Origin: G963663365 sp963663365
GTDB lineage: Bacteria > Hinthialibacterota > Hinthialibacteria > Hinthialibacterales > G963663365
Assembly (NCBI GenBank): GCA_963663365.2
Contig: CAXXIH010000006.1
Location: 1-64,000 of the forward strand
DNA: 64,000 bases
Direction: 5' to 3'
The position numbers were made by a program, and so were the translations under genes. This document shows positions 1 to 8,903 of this stretch, in pieces. Positions within the stretch are counted from its first letter, which is position 1. Each line of letters begins with the position of its first letter. The notes under the pieces were generated by a model, which was not told the origin of the DNA, did no database searches, and saw nothing but the letters and a program-made list of their open reading frames with translations.

Positions 1-1336
1 AGGGGACGATTCCGGACACTGATCTTTCATCCTCAAGCAGCGCCAAATGCGATGCCTATTTATGGGCAAAAAAACTCTACTTGGATACAGGCCGTTGCGA
101 TGGGTCGTATTTGGGTTTTTTATATCGATCAGTATTGGATTGATACTCCGCAACGAGCTGGCGCCGACCATCATACATTAACCAATCACGATTTCTTTAT
201 TGCGAAAAAGGCATTTTTTTGCGATCTCGGTGTTTGGGATGATGAAGCGCCAATTGATGATCCCGACCAACCGTTGGGTACGGATTTAAATGTCTTCAAA
301 GAGATACTGCTATCGGCCTATCACCATGGTGGCCGTGAAAAAATGATCCATATCGGCGGATTTACGCCTTGGGCCTACAAGTACACGGATTTCAAAGGCG
401 CAGGAGGAAAGCATGGGGGAGTGCCTACCGAATGGGAAATGGGGAAAATCGTCTCTGCATATAACGGTTTTTGTGGATGCGGATGCACTTGGATTGGGAT
501 CCATGGCCAATGCGTCTTTCTATATGCATTACCCGCTTAAAGACACCTATCCCCAACGGCCTTGGCCAACAACAGAAAGTCTAAAACACGATGGATTTGT
601 GGATGATGCCGGACATGTGATTGATGACCAGCGGCAGTATGTCGTTTTCTATGTTGGTGATTATGATTCAGCAGCCTGGCTTAACAAATGCGTGCTGAGT
701 ATTTGGGATCGTCCCACACGTGGTGAGACGCCTTTGGGATGGTCCATAAGCCCGGTATTGGCCCGCCGCGCTCCCCATGCTTTAGCTTGGATGTGGGAAA
801 CCGCTACCGGGAACGATGGGTTTATGGCTGCCGATAATGGGGCCGGATATCTCAATCCGGGTATGCTTCAGGAGCCCCGTTCCATCTCCGGACTGCCCAG
901 CGGATTGGATGCTTGGGTACGGCATTGCCGGCCATTTTATAAATGTTGGAATCTTTCGATTACCGGATTTGTGATCGATGGTTATGCGCCCGGCCTCGAT
1001 CTAAAGGGATTGGATGCGTATGCCGCCTTTTCACCGAACGGTATTGTTCCTCAGAAAGTGCAGGGGCCTGCATTTTTGCATGCAAATATGCCGGTTTTGC
1101 AGGCGGGGCCGGATGTGAATCACGGCGATCCTAACCAGGCCGCCAAAGCGATTTTGGACACCATCGAAAACCGGCGCGGGAGTATCCGTTTTCACTGGTT
1201 CCGAAATATTCTTAAAAAACCGGATTGGTATAACGCCGTCGCCGAAAAAGTCCGGGCTGAAAATCCGGACGTTGTTTTCTTAACGCCGGAGAATTTTTTT
1301 GAATTGTTGAGGCGCGAATTGGAAAAGAATTCTTAA
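1..1336 (+). pseudogene. GxGYxYP-type protein, 5' truncated by the window edge and frameshifted
   Basis: The reading frame is open from base 1 and ends in a different frame at 1336. The first part (frame 1, to about 470) carries AIYGQ-like and GFTPWAYKYT segments and runs to PTEWEMGKIVSAYNGF. The next expected residues, VDADALGLGSMANASFY, are found only in the frame that begins near 413. The shift falls in a run of five T at about 467-471, where one T too many breaks the frame. The C-terminal part has GDYDSAAWL, WDRPTRGETPLGWS and GAGYLNP, which match my knowledge of the GxGYxYP (glycosidase-like) family of secreted proteins in carbohydrate degraders. The N-terminus lies outside the window. 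A sequencing or assembly error in the T run is as likely as a true pseudogene. It converges on the esterase at 1396. Confidence 0.7.
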
Positions 1337-1395
1337 TTCCATGCTCGTGAATAAGTAAAAAGTAGAAATTTCGGTTTTGTATCTCAGCACATTTA

Positions 1396-2727
1396 TTATT
1401 GCGAAACGTCAGAACCATGACCCGACAGCTTTTCTGCCAGCCAATTCCGGGATATGGATTCAAACTCCGGGATATACTCATGCCCGTATTCTTTATGTAT
1501 GGACATCTTCTTTGGACTGTTGATGACATTGAATGCGGAGAACATGCTTGTCGGCGGGCAGACGGTATCATTGAATCCCAGTCCCATTAGAAGAGGGATA
1601 TTCAAAAACCGTGCGAAATTCACAACATCGTAGTATTTGGAGTTTTCGATGTTTTGCAGTGTGCAGTCATAGATATAATTTTTTTCGAAAAGATGCGGCC
1701 ATCCTCCGGCGCGGTTGTATAAGTACCCGGTATGGTCACACATCGCGGGAAAGGCCGATGAGCAAAAAAGAATACGCGGCTCGAGCGCAGCCGTTATAAT
1801 TGATAATGCTCCGCCTTGGCTTCCGCCTTCAATGCCCATGGTTTTGCCGTCGTATTTTTCATACTGGGCCAAGAACTCAACGGCGCGCACGCAACCCAGG
1901 AATACGCGGTGATAGTAATAATCATCTTTACGGTCGAGATTGCTGCGCCAATAGGCACTCAATGCCCCGCCATACAGATTGTTGTAGACATTCTCGGGAA
2001 GATTGACCGGAATACCGTGGATACCCACGGTCAAATGAATCACGCCATGTTCCGCCCAGTAGGTGTTAGCTTTATAAGGGCGGATTCCGGCGCCGGGCAC
2101 TTGCAATAACGCCGGATAGGGGCCTTTGCCCTTGGGGACTGCCAACATGCCGTAAAATTTGGAGGTGTATTCTTTACGATCTTCGGTCCCGCAACTGTAG
2201 CTGATGTGGTAGACATCCACACGTGGCGTACATTGGTCTTCTTGCTTTTCAAACACGGCGTTAAGCGGAACGCGTTTTTGGGCTTCGATTTTCGGTTTCC
2301 AATAGTCCATAAAATCGTCCGGCAAGGTTGTTGTCGGCTCAATTTCATAGGGATCGTATGCGGCGGTTGTGTGCGTTTGCAGTTTTTCGCCGTTTACCGA
2401 AGCCCTGGCCCAGCAACGCAAAAAACCGGGGCGGTCCATTCCGTGACATTCCAAAATGGCCTTGCCCTGTTTGGTGACCGTGATGCCGGTTTTAAAGGGT
2501 TCCATTTTTTCAGGGCCGATTGACCAATAAATTTCAGCGCCGTCGAGCGGCATGTTGTCGTGCGTTACCGAGATTTCGAATGTGACCGGTTCTCCCACGG
2601 TGTAAATCCAGTCTTTATGATCAGGACTGGCTTTAAGTTCGGGACCAGCCGTACCGGGCATGGGGAAGATGCAACTGCATGCAATCCCACACACCAACAA
2701 AGCGGATGTAAAATAGCGTTTTGGCAA
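1396..2727 (-). CDS. secreted acetyl xylan esterase-like alpha/beta hydrolase
   Basis: 443 residues. The fold is that of the AXE1/cephalosporin-C deacetylase family, which removes acetyl groups from xylan or small acetylated sugars. The nucleophile elbow GGSQGG (Ser about 303), the acid in GFNDTVCPP (Asp about 387) and the base in YGHEY (His about 416) are all present. An extra beta-rich N-terminal domain of about 130 residues precedes the hydrolase domain. I place the start at the TTG at 2727: AGGAGAGAAAGG lies just upstream, and the signal peptide (LPKRYFTSALLVCGIACSC) then begins immediately. The in-frame ATG at 2778 has no ribosome binding site and would add 17 charged residues before the signal. 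The protein is probably exported, possibly as a lipoprotein. It is the last gene before a convergent, degraded carbohydrate-related gene, so a role in polysaccharide use is likely but inferred. Confidence 0.8.
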   Translation of the reverse strand: MPKRYFTSALLVCGIACSCIFPMPGTAGPELKASPDHKDWIYTVGEPVTFEISVTHDNMPLDGAEIYWSIGPEKMEPFKTGITVTKQGKAILECHGMDRPGFLRCWARASVNGEKLQTHTTAAYDPYEIEPTTTLPDDFMDYWKPKIEAQKRVPLNAVFEKQEDQCTPRVDVYHISYSCGTEDRKEYTSKFYGMLAVPKGKGPYPALLQVPGAGIRPYKANTYWAEHGVIHLTVGIHGIPVNLPENVYNNLYGGALSAYWRSNLDRKDDYYYHRVFLGCVRAVEFLAQYEKYDGKTMGIEGGSQGGALSIITAALEPRILFCSSAFPAMCDHTGYLYNRAGGWPHLFEKNYIYDCTLQNIENSKYYDVVNFARFLNIPLLMGLGFNDTVCPPTSMFSAFNVINSPKKMSIHKEYGHEYIPEFESISRNWLAEKLSGHGSDVSQ

Positions 2728-3003
2728 GATACGCTTCCTTTCTCTCCTGCTCGAGATGATCGTCACAGTACGGTCCATCCGATCTGCATCGGCATGGTTC
2801 TTACGTATGGGCCATTATACGGCGAACTGTGAAAAAACAGGCAACAAAATTCCCCGGCAGGATGTGGATTTCTTCATAACGGAACAAAACCGGCCTTAGG
2901 TAACCCGGATGCCCGGCAGAGTCACTGCTTCATGCCGAATTCCGCGCCCGCCGCTTACTCCCCGCATGGCGGAGAAGCAACTAGACTTCTTAGTGAGGTA
3001 CTC

Positions 3004-4296
3004 ATGCCCGGGCCTGAATCCGAATCCCGTTCCCTTTCCAGTTTCACGAGCCATATATGGCCGGGCTTGCTCTGTCTTGCTACCGTCTTTTGTGTCTTTG
3101 TTGCATTACAGAACTTCAATGCCCATCGCAATGATTTTGGGCATATGTACGTGGGAGGGGCGGTGGCAAGCCGCGGGCTGGATCCTTACGACATCAAGCT
3201 TGCCCTAAAGGCGGCGGCCCATTCCGCACCTGAAGAGCATGTTCCCCGCCTCAATCCTTTCGTCTATCCGCCGTTTATGGCTGTTTGCATGATCCCGCTC
3301 TCTTGGTTTAGTTATAACGGCGCATGGCTCTTATGGACGATTCTCTCTCATGGCCTTGTATTGGCCTCAGGTTGGCTTTTGAGGGAGGTGCTAAGCGAAG
3401 GGCGGGGAGATGCAGAAAGTCCCAGGAAGGCCCTTTTCTGGGCGTTCTGGATGCTAATTCTGTGCCTTTACTACCCATGGATACGCTCGCTGCAGGCCGG
3501 GCAATTCAATGCCGTAATGCTTTTCGGCTTGACCTTGGCGATGTACTGGCTGCAAAAGCGCCGGGATATCCGGGGAGGGTGCGTTTTAGGCATTTTGGCG
3601 GGTCTCAAAGTCTCCCCGGCCTTGTTGCTTCTGTGGCTCTTTGTTTGGCGGCGGCCCCATGCTGCAATCAGTGGGATATTAACCTGTGCATGCACGGCCA
3701 TTGTAGGAATATTGGCTCTGGGGTGGCGGGTAAGCGCCGAGTTTGTGCAAGTGGCCGCGCAAATGTCCTATGGCTCCTCAACTTGGGCTGATTACGGAAT
3801 GGCCTTTCATGTCGATCCCGCCAATCAAGCGCCATCATCGGTTTGGTACCGTTTATTTACTCTTAATCCGGCCACCGAGGCTCTCTCCAACCTGCCTCAT
3901 CTAGCCTATGGGCTCTCGGCGCTAACGGCGTTGATCGTTTTGGGACTTGTGACTTGGCGAACCTGGGGAGAATTTTCAATCCGCGGCTTTTTGTTGGGGA
4001 TTGGTTCCTTATTGTTGATTCCGAGTCTGTTCTGGGACCACTACCTGGTCCAATGGCTGCCAGCACTGTTTTTTCTGGCCTTCTCACGGAAGAGAGCAAG
4101 CATCTTGCGGGACTCCGCATTGGCTCTGGCGGTTATCTTGATCTGTGTGCCGTTCCCCTATGGTGAAGAGGTCTGGCGGCATGGGGCAGGTATCCTCGTT
4201 CCTGCTCATAAACTAGCCGGAATGCTTATTGGCTTTGGAATGTTGATGACTTCAGAATTCTCCTGTCCGGATTCTGAATCCGATTGTGGTGTGTAA
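3004..4296 (+). CDS. DUF2029/GT87-family membrane glycosyltransferase
   Basis: 430 residues, about ten hydrophobic segments. The first periplasmic loop has DFGHMYVGGAVASRGLDPYD, then LNPFVYPPF, GQFNAVML and GLKVSPALLLL, in the order typical of DUF2029 (GT87) enzymes. These are polyprenyl-phosphate-sugar dependent GT-C transferases such as mycobacterial mannosyltransferases. The start at 3004 is preferred over the ATG at 2932 because GAGGT sits six bases upstream and the 24 extra residues are not membrane-like. Donor and acceptor cannot be told from sequence. A second GT-C enzyme lies at 5118, separated by a small membrane protein. The stop at 4296 is followed by a promoter/terminator cassette, so transcription probably ends or restarts there. 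Confidence 0.8.
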   Translation: MPGPESESRSLSSFTSHIWPGLLCLATVFCVFVALQNFNAHRNDFGHMYVGGAVASRGLDPYDIKLALKAAAHSAPEEHVPRLNPFVYPPFMAVCMIPLSWFSYNGAWLLWTILSHGLVLASGWLLREVLSEGRGDAESPRKALFWAFWMLILCLYYPWIRSLQAGQFNAVMLFGLTLAMYWLQKRRDIRGGCVLGILAGLKVSPALLLLWLFVWRRPHAAISGILTCACTAIVGILALGWRVSAEFVQVAAQMSYGSSTWADYGMAFHVDPANQAPSSVWYRLFTLNPATEALSNLPHLAYGLSALTALIVLGLVTWRTWGEFSIRGFLLGIGSLLLIPSLFWDHYLVQWLPALFFLAFSRKRASILRDSALALAVILICVPFPYGEEVWRHGAGILVPAHKLAGMLIGFGMLMTSEFSCPDSESDCGV

Positions 4297-4413
4297 AAAT
4301 ATATTTCATCTTGCCGTTCTCGAGTAATGAGATTCTTTTTTTATTTGATCTGCATAAGCTCATAAATATCTGAGTGTTAAGAATGATCCGAGGAAAAGGG
4401 CGTCCAAAAATGA

Positions 4414-4441
4414 TTGACGCTTCTGTAATACATTATATAAT
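4414..4441 (+). promoter_or_regulatory. sigma70-type promoter for a short transcript
   Basis: TTGACG (4414-4419) and TATAAT (4436-4441) are separated by 16 bases. This is among the best -35/-10 pairs in the window. The expected start is near 4448. A terminator begins at 4501, so the product would be only about 80-85 nt. Confidence 0.65.
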
Positions 4442-4447
4442 TTGCAA

Positions 4448-4530
4448 TGAAGGAAATTGGCGATTCCCTTATTTTCCTTTCAAGATTTAGATTCTGTATT
4501 GCCCCGCGATAGACCGCGGGGCACTTTTTC
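4448..4530 (+). ncRNA. candidate small RNA between promoter and terminator
   Basis: The interval between the promoter at 4414-4441 and the terminator at 4501-4529 has no open reading frame with a ribosome binding site. It can fold into a 5' hairpin: GAAGGAAA (4449-4456) pairs with TTTCCTTT (4473-4480), one G-U pair included. A single-stranded stretch of about 20 bases follows, then the terminator stem. Two hairpins joined by an unpaired linker is a common layout for regulatory RNAs. It does not match any RNA family I know (not 6S, SRP, tmRNA or RNase P). The rest of the 342-base gap 4297-4638 shows nothing else except a short inverted repeat at 4601-4612. Confidence 0.45.
4501..4529 (+). terminator. 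rho-independent terminator
   Basis: A perfect 8-bp GC stem, GCCCCGCG/CGCGGGGC, with loop ATAGAC, is followed by AC and then five T. Confidence 0.85.
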
Positions 4531-4597
4531 TATAGACCCTGAGTAGGCCAGGAGAGGTTTTGCGTTTCTTTTATGGTTTAGAAAAGACCGGTGCTTG

Positions 4598-4612
4598 ACG
4601 ATACCTAATAGG
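4598..4612. promoter_or_regulatory. inverted repeat upstream of the 131-residue membrane protein
   Basis: A perfect 6-bp inverted repeat with a 3-base centre (ATACCT-AAT-AGGTAT) lies between a TTGACG-like element and the start codon at 4639. It could be an operator; nothing identifies the regulator. Confidence 0.3.
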
Positions 4613-4638
4613 TATTCCTGCTTTGCTGGAGGAGCGTA

Positions 4639-5034
4639 ATGAACAATATCGAATGGATCCGCACACAAGGTGACGCCAGCCTGCTGTTTACGATCCTCAT
4701 CATCATGGTTCTCGCTTCCGTTGTTTCAATGGTTGGTGCCTACTACTACAAGCGCTGGGCCAGCCATCGGCGATTTCTTAAAGAGCTGGAGCAGCTTTCG
4801 CTTACGGATAGCGAACAAGACGCTTTTTCCAGTCTTGTGATTCGACATGCCAAAGAAGAACCGATCAATGTTCTCTATTCGCTTCCGGTTTTTGACCGTA
4901 TTGCCGAAAAGGAACTGCATCGAGTTCTTGCTTCCAATGCCACGCAAGAGGCCAAAGAGAAGTTTGTCGAACTTGTGTATACCATTCGTTCAAAAACCTA
5001 TTTTGCTCTCGATGAAGAGCAAGTCGTAGCCTAA
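4639..5034 (+). CDS. small single-span membrane protein of unknown function
   Basis: 131 residues. One hydrophobic helix (about residues 14-36) leads into a basic stretch (KRWASHRRF) and a helical cytoplasmic domain. A strong ribosome binding site, GGAGGAG, lies seven bases before the ATG. The helical part (LSLTDSEQDAFSSL...PINVLYSLPVFDRI...KFVELVYTIRSKTYF) resembles the helical N-terminal region that precedes PilZ domains in some spirochete and PVC proteins, but no PilZ domain follows. That similarity is from memory and weak. An inverted repeat, ATACCT-AAT-AGGTAT, lies 27-41 bases upstream of the start. The gene sits between two GT-C glycosyltransferases but has no obvious link to them. Confidence 0.7.
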   Translation: MNNIEWIRTQGDASLLFTILIIMVLASVVSMVGAYYYKRWASHRRFLKELEQLSLTDSEQDAFSSLVIRHAKEEPINVLYSLPVFDRIAEKELHRVLASNATQEAKEKFVELVYTIRSKTYFALDEEQVVA

Positions 5035-5117
5035 GCGGCGTACGGTATCATTCCTAAAAACCCCGTCTCAATTCGATGCGTGCATTTCATGCGCATGGTG
5101 CTCTACACTTATAAGCA

Positions 5118-6440
5118 ATGAGTGATTGCACCGGTCAGTCCAAAGATCGTAATGTTCGAATGCAGGAATGGGCGCGAATCGCCGCTATTCCTGTATTGGT
5201 GAGTTGTATTGCGCTCATCCCTCGTCTGATTTGGGCCGGGTATCCTCATCCGCCGCTCTTCTCCGATCCTGAGGATTACCACAATTGCGCCGTTGGGCTG
5301 CTCCAGGGCCAAGGGATGTCTCAAGAAGGGATTTACCGGGCTTACCGGCCTCCTCTCTATCCTCTTTTCTTAGCGACCATCTATTTCGCCGCCGGTCCCA
5401 ATGAACGGACCGTCTATTATGTACAAGCCATATTGGGAGCGGTCTCTTGCGGACTATTGGCACTCTTGGTTCAGCGGCTAATTCACGAGGGGGATATCCA
5501 TGGGCCGCGCTGGTGGCCCCCGCTTCTCGCTGGTTTAGGGCTGGCGCTTTTTGGGCAGCATGTTTTTTTTGTTGGCGTTTTAATGACCGAGGTGCTATTT
5601 GTCTTTCTATTATTGATCTGGCTGCTCTGTTTGACCTGCTCAATGAAGTTGGATAAGCGGTTTATTATCGCCGCGGGAGTTCTGCATGGGCTCTTGGCTT
5701 TGTGCCGTCCGGTATCGCTGGCCTATCTTCCGGTTCCAATAATCTACTTATTCCTTTCTGGAAAGAACCAAGCAGCGGAACGCGCGCCTACGGTGCGCTG
5801 GATAGGTGTGTTTCTATATTGCGCAATGATGGTGCTAACCATTCTGCCTTGGACTCTGAGAAATGCCCTGGTCCTGGGACGCTTCGTTCCGATTTCAACC
5901 AATGGCGGTGTGAATTTTTATATCGGAAACCATCCGGGTTATGGCTATTGGTCGACTGGGCAAAAGGAGGCAATACGTGCCGCAACCGATCTGGATGAAG
6001 TCGACGAGCAGGCCCTTTTCTATCAAGAAGGCCTGCGTTTCATCCGTTCGGAGCCTACACAGGCCATGAAGAATGCTGTTTTAAAATTTCGTTATCTATT
6101 CAGCCAAGTTCCTCCTTGGCCGTGGGGCGAAAGGGGCATTCAAGTGCGTTTTGAACGCCTCTGGCCTCTTACATTTGTCGGATGGGGATATATTCTAGGT
6201 GTGTTGACACTTTTGTCCTTGCCTTGGCTGTGTATGGGAAGGCACCGTTCCTTACTTCCTTTGGTGGGGGTTCTTTTATGCCATGTCGGCTCTGTTCTTA
6301 TCTTTTTCGCCCGAACCCGCTTCCGCTTGCCCATGGATCCGATTCTTTTGGTTCTTGCAACTGGTGTCCTTGCGGCAATTGTCCAAGCCGCCGTACAAAA
6401 GGGATCTGATCCAAATTCCACCCACAATACACAGGTTTGA
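5118..6440 (+). CDS. GT39/ArnT-like membrane glycosyltransferase
   Basis: 440 residues with about ten to twelve hydrophobic segments. The first large periplasmic loop has the acidic motif FSDPEDYHNCAVGLLQGQG and then YRAYRPPLYPLFLA, the pattern of the PMT_2 (GT39-like, GT-C) family that moves sugars from polyprenyl phosphate carriers in the periplasm. A second loop after LPWTLRN (NGGVNFYIGNHPGYG) is also typical for this branch. The C-terminus is short and soluble. The substrate cannot be deduced. It lies 83 bases after the small membrane protein, in the same direction. Confidence 0.8.
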   Translation: MSDCTGQSKDRNVRMQEWARIAAIPVLVSCIALIPRLIWAGYPHPPLFSDPEDYHNCAVGLLQGQGMSQEGIYRAYRPPLYPLFLATIYFAAGPNERTVYYVQAILGAVSCGLLALLVQRLIHEGDIHGPRWWPPLLAGLGLALFGQHVFFVGVLMTEVLFVFLLLIWLLCLTCSMKLDKRFIIAAGVLHGLLALCRPVSLAYLPVPIIYLFLSGKNQAAERAPTVRWIGVFLYCAMMVLTILPWTLRNALVLGRFVPISTNGGVNFYIGNHPGYGYWSTGQKEAIRAATDLDEVDEQALFYQEGLRFIRSEPTQAMKNAVLKFRYLFSQVPPWPWGERGIQVRFERLWPLTFVGWGYILGVLTLLSLPWLCMGRHRSLLPLVGVLLCHVGSVLIFFARTRFRLPMDPILLVLATGVLAAIVQAAVQKGSDPNSTHNTQV

Positions 6441-6553
6441 TTGCCGTTTTATTCAATGCGGATTATCCTCTTGTATAGAGGATCATGGTGTGCCGGTCCG
6501 GCATTGCCCGGGTCTTTTTATGGGCTGTTTTAGGTTTGCATGTGGCCCCGAGT

Positions 6554-6580
6554 TCAAGCATTTGCCCGAATGGCCGATAC
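6554..6580 (+). promoter_or_regulatory. sigma28 (FliA)-like promoter
   Basis: TCAAGCAT (6554-6561), 11 bases, then GCCGATAC (6573-6580). The E. coli FliA consensus is TAAAGTTT-N11-GCCGATAA; this matches 5/8 and 7/8 with exact spacing. The -10 end is 36 bases before the ATG at 6616. The same -10 octamer and spacing occur upstream of the DUF5610 gene, 37 bases from its ATG. Confidence 0.5.
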
Positions 6581-6615
6581 CGTGTTGATTGGTATGCATT
6601 ACCGGGCTGGAATCA

Positions 6616-8010
6616 ATGGAGAACAGTTTTTACCAAAACACATCTACTGAGCGTATGAACCAGGTGGCTCCCAAGGGGGAGCGTCTGGTTTTTATGGTCA
6701 AAAAGGATGTCAAGCGCCTTTTGGAACAAGGCAAAGAATCCTTTAACCGTGGCGACGTGGATGATGCTGTTGAAAATTACCGCCGCGCTCTGGATCTCGA
6801 TCCGGCGTGTGCGCTGATTCATTTTAATCTCGGTTATGTGTATCACGAGGATGGCCGTTACGAACACGCCCGGGATAATTATCAAAAGGCCATCGACCTT
6901 GAGCCCACATGTTCATTGTTCCTCGAACATCTCGCCCGTCTGAATTTTGAAACCCTCGATTATTCGGAATCGATTCGCCTATTCAACCGGGCCAGCTTGG
7001 TCGGGACGATTCAACCGATCAGTCTCGGACTCTGGGGGCGTGCGCTCTATGAATCGGGTTTATACGATGAAGCTGTACGGGCTTTCGATCAGCTATTACG
7101 CCGCGACAGCCAAGAGACAATACAAATCGGATCGCGCTTTTGGCTGGTCGTTTCTTATCTAAAATTGGAGCGTTTGGCGCAAGCCCGCCAAATTGCCTAT
7201 GAACTGCTCGACCGATCCGGCATCGATCATAAGTTGCTGCTCGATTTGGGAGAGAATTTCCTCAAGGTCCGTTGCCTGGACTTATCGCGTGATGTGTTTG
7301 AACGTCTGGCAATGGAGCGCGAAGAATTGCTAATCGCGCGACTGCGTCTTGAAGACATCACCCAACTGGAAGACCGGATCGATGAGCTCTTGCCACAGCT
7401 TTTTCAAGGCGATGAGGAACGCATTCTGCATCACATTTCGCATCTAAAGAATTTCGGCAGCGAAAAAATCAGCCGGGCGATGATCAGTCTGATCACATCA
7501 CCGTCTCCGCTGATTCGTGAGGCGGTTATACACTATCAGACTTCATTTGGTTACGAACTTCCCGCCCAAGTCTCTGAACTGATTCAGGATCCTGTTGCTT
7601 TTGTTCGCCGTGCCGTGTTTGGGTATTTTTCGGAACGCGACAAACCGGATTCGGTCGAAATCGTCGAACACGGACTTGATGATCCCGATGCCGAAGTCCG
7701 GACGATATGTGCGGATTACCTATCCCGTCATGCGGCCATGCCGATTTTGCCGCATCTGGAACAAGCCCTGGAATTTGCCGGCGAGGATGAAGAGCTCCGT
7801 CAGGTGCTGCGTTCTGCAATCATCGATGTAAAGCGGCGTCATCAGGAGACTATCGACCGGATGTGCTCGATTGCTGTTCAGGCGCGTGAGAAAAACGAGG
7901 CTTACACACCTTGGTGGCGTCGACGCTGGATTTGGTATTTGCAGAGCGGGCTATTGTTGTATTTGATTTGGAAATTAATCCTTCCGGTATTTCTTGATCC
8001 CTCCATTTAG
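6616..8010 (+). CDS. TPR and HEAT-repeat protein with C-terminal membrane anchor
   Basis: 464 residues. About five tetratricopeptide repeats fill the N-terminal half; the clearest are GKESFNRGDVDDAVENYRRA and NLGYVYHEDGRYEHARDNYQ. From about residue 265 the sequence turns into HEAT-type helices (SPSPLIREAVIHY, DPVAFVRRAVFGYF, DPDAEVRTICADYL). A single hydrophobic helix near the end (WIWYLQSGLLLYLIWKLILPVFL) would anchor it, with the repeats in the cytoplasm. Such proteins are scaffolds; no enzymatic motif is seen. I chose ATG 6616 over a TTG at 6589, because the sigma28-like promoter at 6554-6580 would start transcription near 6588. If that promoter is real, the scaffold belongs to a motility-linked regulon. 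Confidence 0.8.
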   Translation: MENSFYQNTSTERMNQVAPKGERLVFMVKKDVKRLLEQGKESFNRGDVDDAVENYRRALDLDPACALIHFNLGYVYHEDGRYEHARDNYQKAIDLEPTCSLFLEHLARLNFETLDYSESIRLFNRASLVGTIQPISLGLWGRALYESGLYDEAVRAFDQLLRRDSQETIQIGSRFWLVVSYLKLERLAQARQIAYELLDRSGIDHKLLLDLGENFLKVRCLDLSRDVFERLAMEREELLIARLRLEDITQLEDRIDELLPQLFQGDEERILHHISHLKNFGSEKISRAMISLITSPSPLIREAVIHYQTSFGYELPAQVSELIQDPVAFVRRAVFGYFSERDKPDSVEIVEHGLDDPDAEVRTICADYLSRHAAMPILPHLEQALEFAGEDEELRQVLRSAIIDVKRRHQETIDRMCSIAVQAREKNEAYTPWWRRRWIWYLQSGLLLYLIWKLILPVFLDPSI

Positions 8011-8155
8011 CCGTTGTGTAGTTTTCGGCGTATGCAGACATTTATTTGTTCGTATTGTTACTTTTATGAAGGCGGTTATCCTTATGGCAAGGATAATGGT
8101 CTGATTGTGGCCGTTCGGTCGATTGTTAAGACATGAAGAGGAATCGGTTGTTTTT

Positions 8156-8872
8156 ATGCTGGAAATCGAATCCAAGCAGGCTCAAAAATCCAATGCCAAA
8201 CGCATGTTTATTGCGGATCTTCATCACCCGGGGGGACGCGATGAAGATGTCGAAGAAATTTTCGACGATATGCCTGCCACGGTGCAACAAATCTTTCTGC
8301 TCGGGGATATCTTTCATTTCTGGGTGAACGATCCTGATTTTATCGAGGAGCGTTATGGCGCATTTCTTCAGCGGTTACGGAAATTGGCAGCTACCGGTAA
8401 AGATATTTTTTTCCAGGAGGGGAACCGCGATTTTTTGGCGCGCCATTATTTTGAAGAAGAACCTTGGATCGATGTGCTCCCCAATCCGCATGTGATCGAC
8501 CTGGATGGCCGAATGGCGTATATCGGCCATGGCGATGAACTGTGTTGGAATGATTTCCGGTATCAGATGTTTAAGACCGTGATTCGTAGCGGCCCCATGC
8601 GCCGGTTGGCGGATCGTTTGCCGCATCGTTGGAAACGAAAGATCGCCCGCCGGTTGGCCGAAAAAAGCACAGAATTGGTTGCGGCCAAGAGCCAGCGGGA
8701 ATTATTAATTCCAACACGTGCCTATAAGTCGGTTGTCCGCATGGGGATGGATGTCATTATCCACGGCCACGTGCACGAGACCTATCAGCGTGAAATCCAA
8801 GATGGCAACCGCCATGCAATCGTTTTGGCCTTCGGTTGGCAGAACGGCCGGCGCAATGTGATTTATCTTTAA
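8156..8872 (+). CDS. lpxH: LpxH-type UDP-2,3-diacylglucosamine hydrolase
   Basis: 238 residues. All metal-binding motifs of LpxH are present and in order: FIADLHH (Asp21, His23), LLGDIFHFWV (Asp51), EGNRDFL (Asn90), IGHGDELC (His125) and IIHGHVHE near residue 213. LpxH removes UMP from UDP-2,3-diacylglucosamine to give lipid X in lipid A synthesis at the inner membrane. The ATG at 8156 is preferred to a TTG at 8105; even so, about 16 residues precede the usual LpxH start. The family also includes LpxH2-like phosphoesterases of unknown substrate, and the HHPGG variant after the first motif is unusual, so the substrate is likely but not certain. A small hairpin at 8883-8901 could terminate it. 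Confidence 0.75.
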   Translation: MLEIESKQAQKSNAKRMFIADLHHPGGRDEDVEEIFDDMPATVQQIFLLGDIFHFWVNDPDFIEERYGAFLQRLRKLAATGKDIFFQEGNRDFLARHYFEEEPWIDVLPNPHVIDLDGRMAYIGHGDELCWNDFRYQMFKTVIRSGPMRRLADRLPHRWKRKIARRLAEKSTELVAAKSQRELLIPTRAYKSVVRMGMDVIIHGHVHETYQREIQDGNRHAIVLAFGWQNGRRNVIYL

Positions 8873-8882
8873 TCGTTATCCG

Positions 8883-8903
8883 AAAACGGACGAGCCGTTT
8901 TTA
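8883..8903. terminator. short bidirectional terminator between convergent genes
   Basis: AAAACGG-ACGAG-CCGTTTT makes a 7-bp stem with T-runs on both sides. It lies between lpxH and the convergent propeller gene and overlaps the latter's stop codon. Confidence 0.5.

Noticed and set aside
4597..4604. GACGATAC before the 131-residue protein as a sigma28-like -10
   Set aside because: The distance to the start codon is similar (35 bases), but the -35 region has only two matches to the consensus.
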